Assembly: GCA_018902385.1 (NCBI GenBank)
Contig: JABSSW010000044.1
Span: 62,001 to 126,000, forward strand
DNA from: Physcia stellaris
Taxonomy: Eukaryota; Ascomycota; Lecanoromycetes; Caliciales; Physciaceae
Length of the DNA stretch: 64,000 bases
Direction: 5' to 3'
In this document: piece by piece, positions 53,112 through 64,000 of the stretch
Layout of the letters: each line of letters opens with the position of its first letter
Position numbering within the stretch: the stretch's first letter is position 1
Program-made: the position numbers and the translations under genes
Notes under the pieces: model-generated
What the model was told of the DNA's origin: nothing
Seen by the model: only the letters and a program-made list of their open reading frames with translations
Database searches by the model: none

Positions 53112-54408
53112 GATTGAGAGTTTGAAGCTTGAAGTTGCAGAAGTCTAGAACCGTGAACCTAAAGCATCTTGAAGATGCGAATGAAATAGTAAGAGATGGT
53201 AGTTTAAGAAGAGAGTATTTGCTTGTGAAGCTCCTCGTTGGATCACTAGATGTTCCCTCGTTTATGTGATTCAGGAGGTGACGAAACTTTCATCGACGAA
53301 TTGACTAACTGCTAAGCTTTGCCTAAGATAAGGTAGCTGCAGGGACACCTGAAACACGTGGATCTGTGGGGTAGTATGGGGGCCCAAGCGCCTTCGAGAA
53401 AGCCAAAAGAAGCAACAGCAAGCGCAAATTACATGTAATCAGTCAATAAGATGGCCTGAAGCCGCGATCCCGTCAGCTAAGTCCCACTCTTACGACAAAG
53501 CTCGGCCTTGCCGGTGTCTATATTCATCATTGACTTGTACAAGCATCAATGTATGGGATTGCGCTGAATTTGAAAGGCCATTTCGGCGTCTGAAGTTCTA
53601 GAGGAGCTCCTTAGAAACTTGTAAAGCAACAAATGAGGTGAGATTTGGTCATTAAATAGATAATCTAAGCCCGTCAAGCAAGTAGTAGCGTACAGTAATA
53701 ATATCACCGTGAATCTGTACGCCACGCCAGAAGATGGTATACAAGGATTCCAAAGCGCTGTGCTGTACGCTGAACCATATGCGCAGTGCCTGCACTGAAA
53801 ACTGGTCGAACAATTCCTTATATCCCGATAGTTGATTGTACCTCGTGATACATTTCCCCTGGCAGTTGTGATAGCCCCCGTTGGGCGACTTATTGCCTAG
53901 TTCTGCAAGCCGAGCCTGCTCCTGCCTCCTTCAATCTACTGGGGCTCCGCCCAGATTGAGGGACCCTTCCACCGCTCCTTTAATCATGGGCTCTTTGACC
54001 ATAAGGTACAATGAAAGCCATGTAAGATTTGTGGAAACCCATTTCTCCGCTCAACTTTGGTGGCGCCGCTGGTCCAGTGCGAGACCGACTGACACCCGGA
54101 CGGCTAAAAGCAGGTTCCTCTGTGCCATTGTTAGATATAAGTCTCTGCAAGTATCTTGTTACATCATTGCGAAGCGAGTATCATTCAGGCTTAAACATTG
54201 GCTTCCTTGACAACGACCTCATCCAGGGGAGGTATATCTATTTGCTTCGAGTGACTCCAGTGATGTCAAAGTAGGTTAGCTACTCTTCTCGTAGGATCAT
54301 TGGAAAAGCACTTCTGTCAGGCTAAGAAATAGGCCTCTGTCCAATGGTCGCATACTCTTGTACAGAGGACTTGTGACGAAACCACCGCGATGAATGTCCA
54401 GACAATGC
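53112..54408. other. gene-free interval, 1.3 kb
   Basis: Upstream region of the CorA-type gene and downstream region of the PLAC8 gene. A 109-codon frame at 53881-54210 has no recognisable family. No repeats were seen. Confidence 0.5.
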
Positions 54409-55503
54409 TCAACGAGGTGGTGGTTCATAGCTCATTTGTCCCTGTGGAACATAGCTACCAGTGGCTGGTCCTGCGTTTCTTCTTATGAAATTCTCCCTTT
54501 CACGAACCTCTCGCTCGTCCAGGGCTAAGACACAACAACAACAGCAGAGCGATTTGATGCAGTCTGAACCCAGACTACCGTTGATCTTATACATCTTCCG
54601 GACCCTTGTTCGTTGGATGGCCGCCAGGACCCCTGTTCATAGTCAGTCTTATTGCGGACCTAGAATGCAGCTTGTAGACAAACATTGAAAACCGCACGCT
54701 ACAGCCATAATCCCACAGGATCCGTTGAAGGCCTCATAGCCTAGCATGTCCGTTGGATCCTGCTTCTGTGCCCTTCTCGAAAGACGATATTGCGTCTTCC
54801 CATAGATAATACATGGGCAAAAAAGGCTCAGGCAGCATGTTGCGTCTGGGTCGCACAATCCGTGCTTCCATTCGGGATCAAGTGCAGAATTAGGATGGGC
54901 GACTTGGCCTGGTCGGTGATTCTCCAATGTCCTATTTGGACCGCCTAAGGAGTCAGGGTCGTAGATTTGGGTAGCTTGTCTAGGTGGAGGAGAGAAGACG
55001 GGTTGCGACAAAGCGTTAGTTTTGCGGTCGCTCGAGGCTTGAGGCTCCAGATTTCCACCCGGCGCTTTCACATCTTCGTATGTCTGAGGAGGTGCAGGTG
55101 CAGTAGATGGTGGTACATCTGCGGGTTGCGTGTGTAGATGCCCTTGGGTATTGGATTCTTCAGAGAAGGGCGCAAAATATGCCGGATGAACTTGCTGTGG
55201 AGGTGGGAATCCGTATGGGGATCCCGTACGCTCAGGGGCTGTCTCGGCCTGCATCTGTATAGCTGTGACGGTCCTGGGATCATACTCCTCCCTCGGAGAT
55301 ATTGGAGATTCGTCTATTGTTGAGTTCGTAGGGCTGGAGATTTGCTGAAAGGTCGACCCCTGCATTTGAACAGGTGTTTCCAAATAGGAATACCGGGGAT
55401 TCCGAGTCAAATTGCTTGTCTTGAGTTGTCCTGGGCTCGCTATGGCCCTTGCGTTTGAATTTTGCCTTGTATGTATTTGCTGAGGCCTGACGTCTGAAGC
55501 CAT
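54409..55503 (-). CDS. PLAC8-domain cysteine-rich protein
   Basis: Two exons, 54684-55503 and 54409-54632, give 347 residues from ATG MASDVRPQQIHTRQN. The first 215 residues are Pro/Gln/Ser-rich and disordered (FPPPQQVHPAYFAPF). The PLAC8 domain follows: WKHGLCDPDATCCLSLFCPC, IIYGKTQYRL, and after the intron WVLAAIQRTRVRKMYKINGS, then DCIKSLCCCCCVLALDERE. PLAC8 proteins are membrane-associated; plant and fungal members affect cell size, cadmium resistance (Pcr) and calcium handling. The intron uses donor GTTTGT and is about 50 nt; it was chosen because it restores the domain exactly. A run of five cysteines is notable but common in the family. Confidence 0.88.
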
Positions 55504-55548
55504 CTCCAGGCAGCGCAACGGCTTTTGATGTGATAGTGGATCTTGACG

Positions 55549-55988
55549 TCAGATAGGCAACCTCGACGATGCGCTTTGAACTGTGTGTTCCTGCTTGTTC
55601 TGATCCTTGGACGAGCCTCGGGCGAAGAACTCTAATGCCTCGCGAATGTGACCATAATGTTTTCCGTCTACAGTATTTCGGAGCGCAAAGGGCCCTGTTC
55701 TGTGATCGATGTTGAGGTGTGGAGGGTGCATGGACACTGCGTCACATCATGTTACTGGCATCGGTGAGATTACGTAGACACTCGTCTGACCTGATATGAG
55801 ACTGCTGAGCGTCCATCACCATTGGCTTCAATGATGAAAGGCATTGATGGCGCAGCACTGTAAGCGCTGAGTCTCACACTACTCGGTACTAGCCAAACAT
55901 CTCCCCCAAAGGGAATAGTCAGGGATTTGCCTGCCAAGTTCCCTGCCTTCAAAGGAGCACGTTCGACATAGAGTAGTAACAGTGGCAT
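55549..55988 (-). other. possible small gene, unassigned
   Basis: Two minus-strand frames could form a short protein: MPLLLLYVERAPLKAGNLAG (from 55988) and SMHPPHLNIDHRTGPFALRN (to 55549). A GTCAGA donor near 55790 and a GCAG acceptor near 55738 lie between, but joining them as drawn does not keep the second frame, so the structure is unresolved. No family was recognised. Confidence 0.3.
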
Positions 55989-56286
55989 AGATGAGGATTC
56001 ATTTCGTGATCTGATCGTAATATGGACGATTGCAATTTGGAGCTATGTACATGTCCTCGTCTGGATTGTTGCTTTATCAGGTATGTAACGATAAGTCATG
56101 TATTATTCTTCCGTACGTTCTCCTCACATTCTCGTAATCAGGCCGTAATCATGCTCCGACTCACTCAATCATTATTGGATCCATTAGTATCTTGTCCCGA
56201 TGATCATGAAATGGACCAGCTATTGTCAGCTACGCGATAGCCCTCGGGCCCACCCCTCTTCCTCTGTGTGGCCAAAACAGATCGAC

Positions 56287-57814
56287 TCAATAAAGGTTCC
56301 CTTTTGGTAATGCCACGAAGCCCACAGTGAGCGGTATGGTGATAATGAAAGCCCAGGCTTCAGCTTGTCTTATAATCCGATTCTGGATGATTGAAAGACC
56401 ACCGGGCTGAACCGTAACTTTGCGGTCTGAGATCCTTTTCCACAGAGACTTTTGCTCTTCTTTCTCGACCCATGGCTCACCGCTGTAATTATTGGCAGCT
56501 CCAAACACTTCCATCTTCACTGGCCAATTCGATGTCGTGTCTTCGTACTTCAGGGTCTTATCTCCAAGGCTGGCCTCTTCGTCGTCCTGGGGGTGCCTCG
56601 ACCGATGGTCGCCATCAGCTGATTCCCAAGGCCTTATATTACGGGTGTGCAGCCTATGTAGAAGCACGCAGAGGCCTCTGTAGGCAGCGATGAGGTTGGT
56701 AATGCCAAACCACCACTCCAGAGCAGCAAAGATGCGCCAGTAACGACTTTGGGAAGACAAAGTCAGGACAATAGCTATGATGAAGCCAATGATAATATTC
56801 GTGATTGCAAATGAGCGGAGGAAGATTGTCCGTGTTTTATTCCCGTTGCAGATCGACCAGCGAATGAAGTTTGGATGAGTCTGGTTCCGCAATTGGGTAT
56901 CCAGCATTCGTTTGACCAGAGTCAATGCTGAAGGATGAGTAGTTTTCTGCAGGGCGTAAAGGATTAATGCGCGATCTCGGTCACTAAGCTTGAGTTCGCG
57001 AGGGCTACCGGGAGCAATGTAATGGAAGGCAATCCGATTAATTTCACTACGGAACGGTTGTGATGCAAAGGCCTGCCATCGTAATGCAGTTGCTGCATTG
57101 GTTTCCCGATACGTCGTTTCGTCCAATTCCATTGAATTCAGAGTAGCCGAGTACCTCGATTGCTGCTCCTCCCATTCCGATGCACTAGAGAAGTCCTCGG
57201 AATGGAGTGTGCCAATATCAACCTCCTTCCCAACACCCAAAGACAGCAAAGCTTTCTCAGTCATCAACGGCGAGAAAGGCTTGACGTTGTTTGTCGCGTC
57301 GATAGGTTCGTCGGCATGCCATGTCGGAGAGCTGGCGGTAATCTCTGCATCAGCGCCTGTTCTCTTACCATGGGTTATTCCAGTCAATATTTCCACGCAA
57401 CATGTTGTTTGGTGGTATTGTATTGTTTCCTATAAAATGTGGAAAGCGGACAAGAGTCGAGAATACATACAGACGCTTTTGTGCCTTCGTTGCCCTTTGG
57501 AATCGTTGATAGTAGTCCGCCAACCAAAGGTAGAACTGTAGGTTTTCGGCATCATGAGTTACATAGACCATATAATTCATCAAATCCTGAAGGGAGCATG
57601 GCTACGAGGAAGGATTAGTTGCAGCAGCTGGAAGAGAACGATCGGTGCGTACTGGCTCTGATTTATTACCCAGAATGCGCTCAAATGAAAGTTCTGGAGG
57701 TATAGCGGCTCCACACTTGTTCGCTTTCTCCACATATGCTTCAACAGTAGCAGTGTCAAGTGGTCCTTGAGCTCTAGAAACGTATACTGGTCGCTTGTAG
57801 AATAGTATTGACAT
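56287..57814 (-). CDS. RGS-domain membrane protein
   Basis: Three predicted exons, 57653-57814, 57471-57601 and 56287-57331, give 445 residues. The start MSILFYKRPVYVSRAQGPLD and IPPELSFERILGNKSEP lead into PCSLQDLMNYMVYVTHDAEN and LQFYLWLADYYQRF, the opening helices of a fungal RGS domain, which would accelerate GTP hydrolysis by a G-alpha subunit. The second half of the domain is around residues 150-260 (RSEINRIAFHYIAPGSPREL, SALTLVKRMLDTQLRNQTHP). Three membrane segments follow: FLRSFAITNIIIGFIIAIVL, RYWRIFAALEWWFGITNLIA and AWAFIITIPLTVGFVALP. This RGS-plus-three-TM arrangement is found in Rax1-like and related Aspergillus and Magnaporthe regulators. The second splice was picked for phase and a CTGAT branch match and is the weakest. 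Confidence 0.78.
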
Positions 57815-59691
57815 GGTCAAGGGTAGCACCACAAGGGAGAAATCGCGAGATCATGTCTTCAAATGAAGAGCTAACATACAAAAGAGGTGAGAAAGGTTGG
57901 GAGGGCGAGGAGAACGGATTGCCTGCATAGCTCATCTCCGAAAAGTGATTTCCTGAGCGGTGGCGGAGATGAGACCATCAAACGACCATGCGACTTGCGA
58001 GATGACCAAATACAACGGCGCACAGGTAGCTCTAACTGAGACTGGCACATGGTGATGGAGAAGAGACGTCGGCGAGGGGCACAGTCCGCCAGAGCAGCAC
58101 CAGGAAACGGGCATGGAGTAAGTAGTAGCTCTGGAGCTACTTGAGAAGCAGATGGCAACAAGGTGTAAAGCTACCGACTTCGAGGGTTGGTAATCGATAC
58201 GGCGTAATGAGCTCCCAGGGATCAGGGTCAGGGAATGCCTTTTGGTAGATGTCCATTTCTGCTATCATGTCATGTTGGAGGAGCGGGAGGGCAATGTTCT
58301 GAGGTGCTGATTCGCCAGGTGAAGAAAAAGCGTCGGCGGAGATGCCGAATACATAATCGATCTTCAAGTAGCGAGCGAGCCGTTCCTTTGATGTATTCTC
58401 TAGTAGCTTCTCTTAGTGCTTGTCTTCTACTAGCCAATTTGACCCGCACACTCAACACTGATCACTGGGTCCTCTCTTCCGAACTGTACTCCGGCGCAAA
58501 GTTGTGGAGTGTCGAATAGAAGACATTGATTTTGCTCGATGATTTTGTATTTGCATCGGCGACATAGACGGGCTGAAGGGTCTGAATATCTTATCTATTC
58601 TAATCAGAATCGTTACTAGGTCTCACGTAAAGTATGTTTCGTTCGACGGCGTTTCCGCGGCCCTCGAAAGTGCTCATGAGTACGTTGATGGCATTTTGAT
58701 AAAATCTGCCAATAGTTCTCCCGATCAGCTGGAGAGAATGGTTTCCTTGGAGAGCATCAAAAGATTGGGGCAGGGAGAAGATTAACATGAGGCTGGATAT
58801 GATCATTGGAGTCCAACATTGGTCTGAGCATCCTTTCGTAAGGAAATACCGGTGACGTTGAACGCACACCCGTTTGACAGCTGCAAATTTCTACCTCAAA
58901 GGTCGTCCAGTGGAAAAGAGACAAGTGAAATTTGAAAGCGAGAGGCCAGAACGAACACATCCCCATTCTTTCTTTCCTCTACCTCCCTGCTGTCTGCCCT
59001 ATATCTGGTTCACATGGGGCACTGAGAAAGCGACCCCCAGAGCCGCAGATATGGAAATTGGACTGAGTGTTGGGTGTTGCCTATTGGATTCCAGATCATC
59101 GTCTTCAACAGCTTATTGTTCCCTCTTCTTTGATCTCCCCATGTTGCTAAAGTATCGGAATTAGTAGCGCAAGAATTCGAAACAACCAGTAATTTATCAC
59201 ATGAAGTGCTGCAATTTGCCTTACAAAATTTGTCACCAGTTTCCGATTCAGAAAACGACTATAAGCAGGAGCACTCACCCTTGTTGGTCTTTCGCGTATT
59301 TGTCTGACGTCGCACCTGCTATCCATATCGTAAGCCACAAGATATCTCGAGCAGATTCTTCATGCAGCGCCTGTACGTCTTGCACAAAATCGTAGTCACA
59401 GAAGTAGAAATTAAATTTGAGCTATTTTCCTGTTGCTCTTTGGTGGCTAAGGTAGCTGCTGTCAGGTTGATAGTGCAAATTGTCTTATACAATTACAGCT
59501 TGTGCCGAGAGGTTGCCGCCACTGTACAGTCGTATCTATGCTACATATTCAAGCCACCACGAAAGTTGATAAGGTGACCTGGTGTTCACCAAGTTTTGCA
59601 AAGTAATCAACGACCCTCGCCTCTGGGCTTATCACGAACCCTCTCGATTCTCTGCCTACATTTGTGTCAGCATTCTAGCAAATCACATAAA
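57815..59691. other. gene-free interval, 1.9 kb
   Basis: Upstream of the RGS gene there are several minus-strand frames (for example MKIDYVFGISADAFSSPGES to 58137-58367) without a family or clear splicing; they may be leader exons or upstream reading frames of the RGS gene. Nothing was recognised at 58970-59690. Confidence 0.4.
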
Positions 59692-60780
59692 TCAATGCTC
59701 AAGCCCCACCTGTGGACGACCAGGGTCAATTGTTCCTTTCATTTTCGCCGTCTCAGGAGCACCTTCGCCCTTCTTGCTCTTATCTGGATCGTTGGTGATA
59801 TCCGTAGAGTGCTTCGTATCGGAGTTCGACAGTCCCTCTTGCTTACCGGACTGTGAAGTGGTCATACCTCCTGGCGACTTCGCTGCAGCGGGCTTGACGA
59901 AGTTTCAGCAAATTGCTAGCTCCGAAAGAAGTTGGTGTATCCTACCTTCTCTGTGGGATCTTCACCAGCATTTTTGGATTCATCATCGTCAGCGGCCCCC
60001 AGTCGATTACCGTAATGACTCTCGATTCGCTTTTTATTGCCACCCTTAGCGTCTGGGATGTGTTTTCTGGTATCCCCTTGTTCCCCTTCTTCAGTTCCTC
60101 CAGATGTAGGCCCTTTGAATTGTACACCCTCCACATTCTTACCGCTATCTGTCTCATGGGCGGTATCTTGAGGCTGCTCATCATCTGAGGTATCGGGCGT
60201 CTCCTCCTGCTTTTCTCCGTCACCGTCGGAACTAGCATCGTCGGATGCCTCCTCTGATTTCCCTTCTTCCTGATCCTGGCTAGATTCTCCTTCGCCTTCT
60301 TTGCCCTCCTCGCCAGATTCTTTCTTGTGTAGATCAGGTACCAGACCTCCAGACTCTGCCTCCTCGGCAGAGTCGCCCTTGTCTTCGGATTCATGCCCAT
60401 GGCCTTCCTCCCCGTGTCCGTGTCCATGCCCGTCATCGTGGCCTTTTTTTAATTGTGGTTGGATGAGATAGGCAACGGAAGGGACGGTTACGACGAGTGA
60501 GCCAATAGCCCTAAGGAGGACCGAAAATTAGACAATAAGAGAATGTAATTCGGCAGCCGGCAATGCTGATGGTTGATCTGCTCGCACTGGAACAAGAAAC
60601 ACCGACGTACCAGGGTAAATCACTACTTGATTTGTGTGTGCCATGATGCGGTCCTTCGCTTGCATAGCCTCTTCGATTGAGCTGTTGCGATAGCCTTGAA
60701 CGATTTGTACTCCGTGCCGGTCTCATAGTTCGGCTTGCCCATTGAGAAGCCCAACGGGTAGAAGTTCTTGGTACAACCAT
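59692..60780 (-). CDS. fungal mitochondrial protein with acidic, His-rich tail, function unknown
   Basis: Three exons, 60611-60780, 59946-60510 and 59692-59892, give 311 residues. The start MVVPRTSTRWASQWASRTMR (60780) yields an Arg/Ser-rich presequence, with a likely cleavage near QQLNRRGYASEG. A single membrane segment follows (DLPWAIGSLVVTVPSVAYLI). The rest is highly polar: HDDGHGHGHGEEGHGH, long Glu/Asp/Ser/Lys stretches, and a C-terminal block GKQEGLSNSDTKHSTDITND followed by PDKSKKGEGAPETAKMKG. The C-terminal block resembles a conserved segment I associate with fungal-specific mitochondrial proteins of unknown role. It is probably an inner-membrane protein with an intermembrane-space tail; the histidine cluster might bind metal. 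Divergent from CAND1 by 544 bp. Confidence 0.65.
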
Positions 60781-61324
60781 TGCGATAGGCAGGAGTAGAG
60801 ATAACAATCACAAACGCAACCCCCTGATAAGTATGATATGGTGATCCTGTTCCGACAGCTCGCGATTTGAGAACAATGAAGTCGGCGGTCTCGAGGAGTT
60901 GATGAAGTCAAAGCATTGTGAGCTTGGCTGGGGTGCTGGGAGCTTCAAGCTCGTTTTGACAGGGGTGTGTTAAGCGAGCCGATCTGCATCAATCGTTTCA
61001 AACGGGCAGACTTCCCAGGCAAAGGCAGCAACGCGCTATGAATGGGTGGAGAAGCAAGTGAATGTGTTGAGTGTGTTGTCGCACTGTCATGTCACTTTCC
61101 CAGGCTCATGGGTTCTTCAAGTTACCTTGGAGTCTCTTTAGTGTCAGCTTCCTAACAAGTCCTGTAGATATCCCAGTCCCCATGTTGTTCCAAAACCCTG
61201 ACACCCTGCTCATATCACTGCATGCATCGTCAGATATCAATGGTCTCGTTCTTAGTTCAACGAAGCTGAAAGATTAAAGATTGAAATATCTCCATCTCTC
61301 TGTATCAAGTTATCCTCATCCATC
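60781..61324. other. divergent promoter region mitochondrial protein / CAND1
   Basis: No gene was recognised. It separates two start codons on opposite strands. Confidence 0.45.
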
Positions 61325-64000
61325 ATGGCGCCTTCGTCTACACCAGCAAACGTCCAAGCTCTACTGCCCAAGCTCAACGACGCGGATCCTGATATCCGCT
61401 ACATGTCATTGAGTGATTTACACAAAGTCTTAGTCAACGGTGCTCCTGCTTTCCTATTGAGCGATTATCTGGCATGCACCAAAGCTGTCGAGGGACTGTT
61501 GAAGACCTTGGACGATCAGAATGGTGAGGTACAGAACCAAGCCATCAAGTGGTGAGAATTCCCCATCAGTTTATGTGCTGCGGCGGTCGCTGAAAAGAAG
61601 TCTTCAGTCTTGGTGCTCTGGTCTTGAAGCTGCCTACTGATATACTTGGACCTTTGGTTGAGAAATTGTCCAATCTCAGCATGACCCACACCCAAGATAA
61701 TTCTATACGAGCTGCTGCTTTGCGGACCTTTATTACAGCATTTACACCTCCCCTGTCAGGAGTGGCACCATCAAAGAGCACACAGGACGCGTACAACTCA
61801 ATAAGCAAAGTACTGATCCCTCGTCTGGTAGGCTATGTTGTCACCTCTCCAGCACCAAAAAGCCATCCTGCTCCACCTACAGGGATGCTGGAAGTGAGCT
61901 CCAAGAGTGGTGCAGATAGCGATGCTATTGACGTTCTTATCGAAGTTGTTCGCTCATTTGGGCCTATGCTCCAAGATGTAGAGAAACAAGCTTTGCAAAA
62001 GTCGATATTGAACATTCTAGACAACGAACGGACAGGAATCGTCATTAAGAAGAAGGCAGTAGCCGCCATGTCAACATTAGCACTGTACTTACCGGATCGC
62101 CTGCTGAGTTCGTTCGTCACGAGCACAATACAAGGGTTCCGTGCTGCGCAAGTCACAGCACAGAAGCAACGTTTGCTCATCACTGTTGTTGGTTCACTTG
62201 CTCGATCTGTACCGCAACGTCTTGGTCCGCATCTGAAGAAACTGGCCCCATTCGTACTGGATGCTCTAAGTCAAGAACGATATCAGGAGCATAGAGAGGA
62301 GCTGGCGGAAAATGGTGCTTCGAATCCTGAAGTAGAGGAGGTCTACGAAGCTGCCTTGGTTGCTCTGGAGGGCTTCCTGGCGTGCTGCAGCTACGAGATG
62401 CGCCCCTATACCGGAGAGGCTATCAGCGCTGCCTTACGGTATGTTACCTACGATCCTAATGTTGCTGAGGAAGACGATGATGAAATGGGCGGTACCCAAC
62501 CGGACAGTGATGATGAATTAGATGCAAACGGACTGGAAGATGACGAGGATCAAGATTATGAGGAAGAAGCTGGTATGAGCGATGACGATGACATGAGCTG
62601 GAAAGTGCGACGATGCGCCGCCAAAGTAATCTTCGTTATTGTATCGACCAGAAGTAATGGTGATCTCCTCGATGATGGAATTTTATATGACAAAATCGCG
62701 CCCGTTCTGGTCAAGCGGTTCCAAGAGAGAGAGGAGAACGTGAGACTTGAGATATTGGCAGCTTTAAACCTTCTGATCAGCAAGACTGGGCAAGGTATAC
62801 CAAGCTCTGAGTCGGACAAGAACGATGCTGAAGCTCCACAATCTGAGCCGGCCCGCTCACGCAAACGACGAAGGGCTAGCACAAGCGAAAACGAGTTTGA
62901 TTCACAGGGAATAGTACAGGTAACACTAGGCGTCAATTCTCCTATACCATCGCCACCTCCTGCATCTGGCCCCAAGGCAGATCTCGCCAGATCTCGCCCT
63001 GCCATTGTTCAAGGTATCATCAAGATACTCAAGCAAGGTTCGGCGCCCACCAAACAGGCAGGACTGGATTTGCTGCGCAACTTGATATTGGTACAAAGTG
63101 GTGGTCTTTCGGATCATCTCACCAATTTGATCAGTCCCCTTGTCGATGCAATCAAAATACCCACCGGATCAACGTCATTTACCGTGGCAGGAGCAGGAAG
63201 TCAATTGAGGATCGACGCTCTGCGACTTGCAGGGACCATCTGTGATACCCACCCGTCGCGAGTTATTGCACCCTATCTAGGAAATCTCATACCAGAAGTT
63301 GTTGCTGCAGCCAGGGAGAAGACGTTCAAAGTTTCTAGCCAGGCTTTGTCCACCGTTGAGAGTCTCGTGAGAGTCCTAACACCGCCGCGCTCTGCGAGCA
63401 GCCAACAGCAATATCGTTCATATATTGGTGTTCTGTACGATACTATCGTTGATCGAGCGACAACAATTGATGCAGACCTTGAGGTACGCCAGCGAGCTAT
63501 CCAGGCCCTTGGCGTACTACTCGCACGCACTTCCGGCGGTGCAAATACCAAGCTTCTCCAGCCTACGAGTAGAACCAAAGCACTTAGTGTATTACTCGAT
63601 CGCATGAGGAACGAAACCACACGTCTAGCTGCCGCTCAGGCTATAGACCTCGCGGCTGTCTCCTTGACTGAAAAGGATGATGCACAAAAGACGTGGATCC
63701 GCGAAGTAGTGCTCGAACTAGCAGCACAATTCCGAAAGAGTGACCGGGCGATCAGAAGTGCCAGCCTTATTGCATTGAGAAATCTGTCTGGTAACCGGGT
63801 AGCAGTCTCTTGCCTGGATGCGAAGACGATTCGAACACTAAGTGGCATGCTACTCCCGGTGATTGACATCAGCGATCTCAATACCTTGGGATTAGCAATG
63901 GTGATAGCCACAAGACTTGTCCAAAGCAACCCCAAGACCGTAGTTAATGACGATCTCATCAAGGTCCTATGTACCGTGGTAGTAGCTCCACTTAGTGGGG
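61325..64000 (+). CDS. CAND1: cullin-associated NEDD8-dissociated protein CAND1/TIP120, 5' part
   Basis: Exon 1 (61325-61551) and exon 2 (from 61608) run in frame to the right window edge, so about 870 of roughly 1,300 residues are present. CAND1 is a HEAT-repeat solenoid that wraps around un-neddylated cullins and exchanges substrate receptors of SCF-type ubiquitin ligases. The N-terminal repeats are clear: LLPKLNDADPDIRYMSLSDL and GEVQNQAIKCLGALVLKLP. The long acidic insert EEDDDEMGGTQPDSDDELDA, then MSWKVRRCAAKVIFVIVSTR, is a CAND1 hallmark. A basic insert RSRKRRRASTSEN and a Pro/Ser linker interrupt later repeats, as in other filamentous fungi. The intron donor GTGAGA lies within codon Cys76. 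Confidence 0.93.

Noticed and set aside
60511-60911. Two extra minus-strand frames over exon 1 of the mitochondrial protein
   Set aside because: They are other frames of the same region; only the frame ending in SSSDLPW splices in phase to the conserved membrane segment.
1-64000. Transposons, retroelement copies, tRNA genes and CRISPR arrays
   Set aside because: No reverse transcriptase, transposase, long terminal repeats, cloverleaf candidates or spaced repeats were recognised by eye; a profile search could still find short remnants in the gene-free gaps.

Overview
The window is nuclear DNA of a filamentous ascomycete (Pezizomycotina). Evidence: dense, mostly single-copy eukaryotic genes, short introns (about 45-280 nt) with GTANGT donors and CTRAY branch points, and families typical of this group (HeLo-domain protein, SAT4/Pth11-like membrane protein, fungal Srp21, LDB19 arrestin, COMPASS Shg1). 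I cannot place it below subphylum. No rRNA, tRNA, CRISPR array or transposon copy was recognised. All exon structures were derived by eye and are predictions.

Layout. 0-9.4 kb: 3' end of an NDUFAF6-like gene (+), a divergent cytochrome P450 (+), a WD40/zinc-ribbon protein (+), Swd2/WDR82 (-) and the mitochondrial carrier Oac1 (+). 10.7-13 kb: a stand-alone HeLo-plus-pseudokinase gene (+), the most accessory-looking locus here. 13.7-18 kb: ribonucleotide reductase small subunit RNR2 (+) and a DUF1308 protein (-). 19-25.9 kb: SAT4-like membrane protein (+), Srp21/SRP9 (+), a PTM1/GPR107-like protein (-) and tRNA thiolation protein Ctu2 (+). 26-36.4 kb: Ure2-like glutathione transferase (-), spliceosomal J protein Cwf23 (+), Caf17/Iba57 (-), Ubp16-like deubiquitinase (+), Shg1 (-). 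36.7-48.5 kb: a complex I accessory-like protein (+), 2OG-Fe(II) oxygenase (-), ACMSD-like amidohydrolase (+), LDB19 arrestin (-), an orphan (-), a DUF7719 membrane protein (-), Gpi12 (+). 48.7-64 kb: a coiled-coil nuclear-looking orphan (-), CorA/Alr-type Mg transporter (-), PLAC8 protein (-), RGS membrane protein (-), a mitochondrial acidic protein (-), and CAND1 running off the right edge (+).

Most genes are unrelated housekeeping functions with no operon-like logic. Several pairs are divergent over roughly 270-550 bp (Swd2/Oac1, PTM1-like/Ctu2, Caf17/Ubp16-like, Shg1/NUXM-like, oxygenase/amidohydrolase, DUF7719/Gpi12, mitochondrial protein/CAND1) and could share regulation. Two subunits of the Set1/COMPASS complex (Swd2, Shg1) lie in the same window but are not adjacent.

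The points most worth a second look are: the HeLo-pseudokinase protein, which has the architecture of animal MLKL; a perfect palindrome made of two ACGCGT (MluI cell-cycle box) sites inside an intron of RNR2; a SAT4-like gene whose reading frame continues for 42 codons past its TGA; and four otherwise intact genes whose frame breaks by one base at a G or C run, which looks more like homopolymer sequence error than gene decay.
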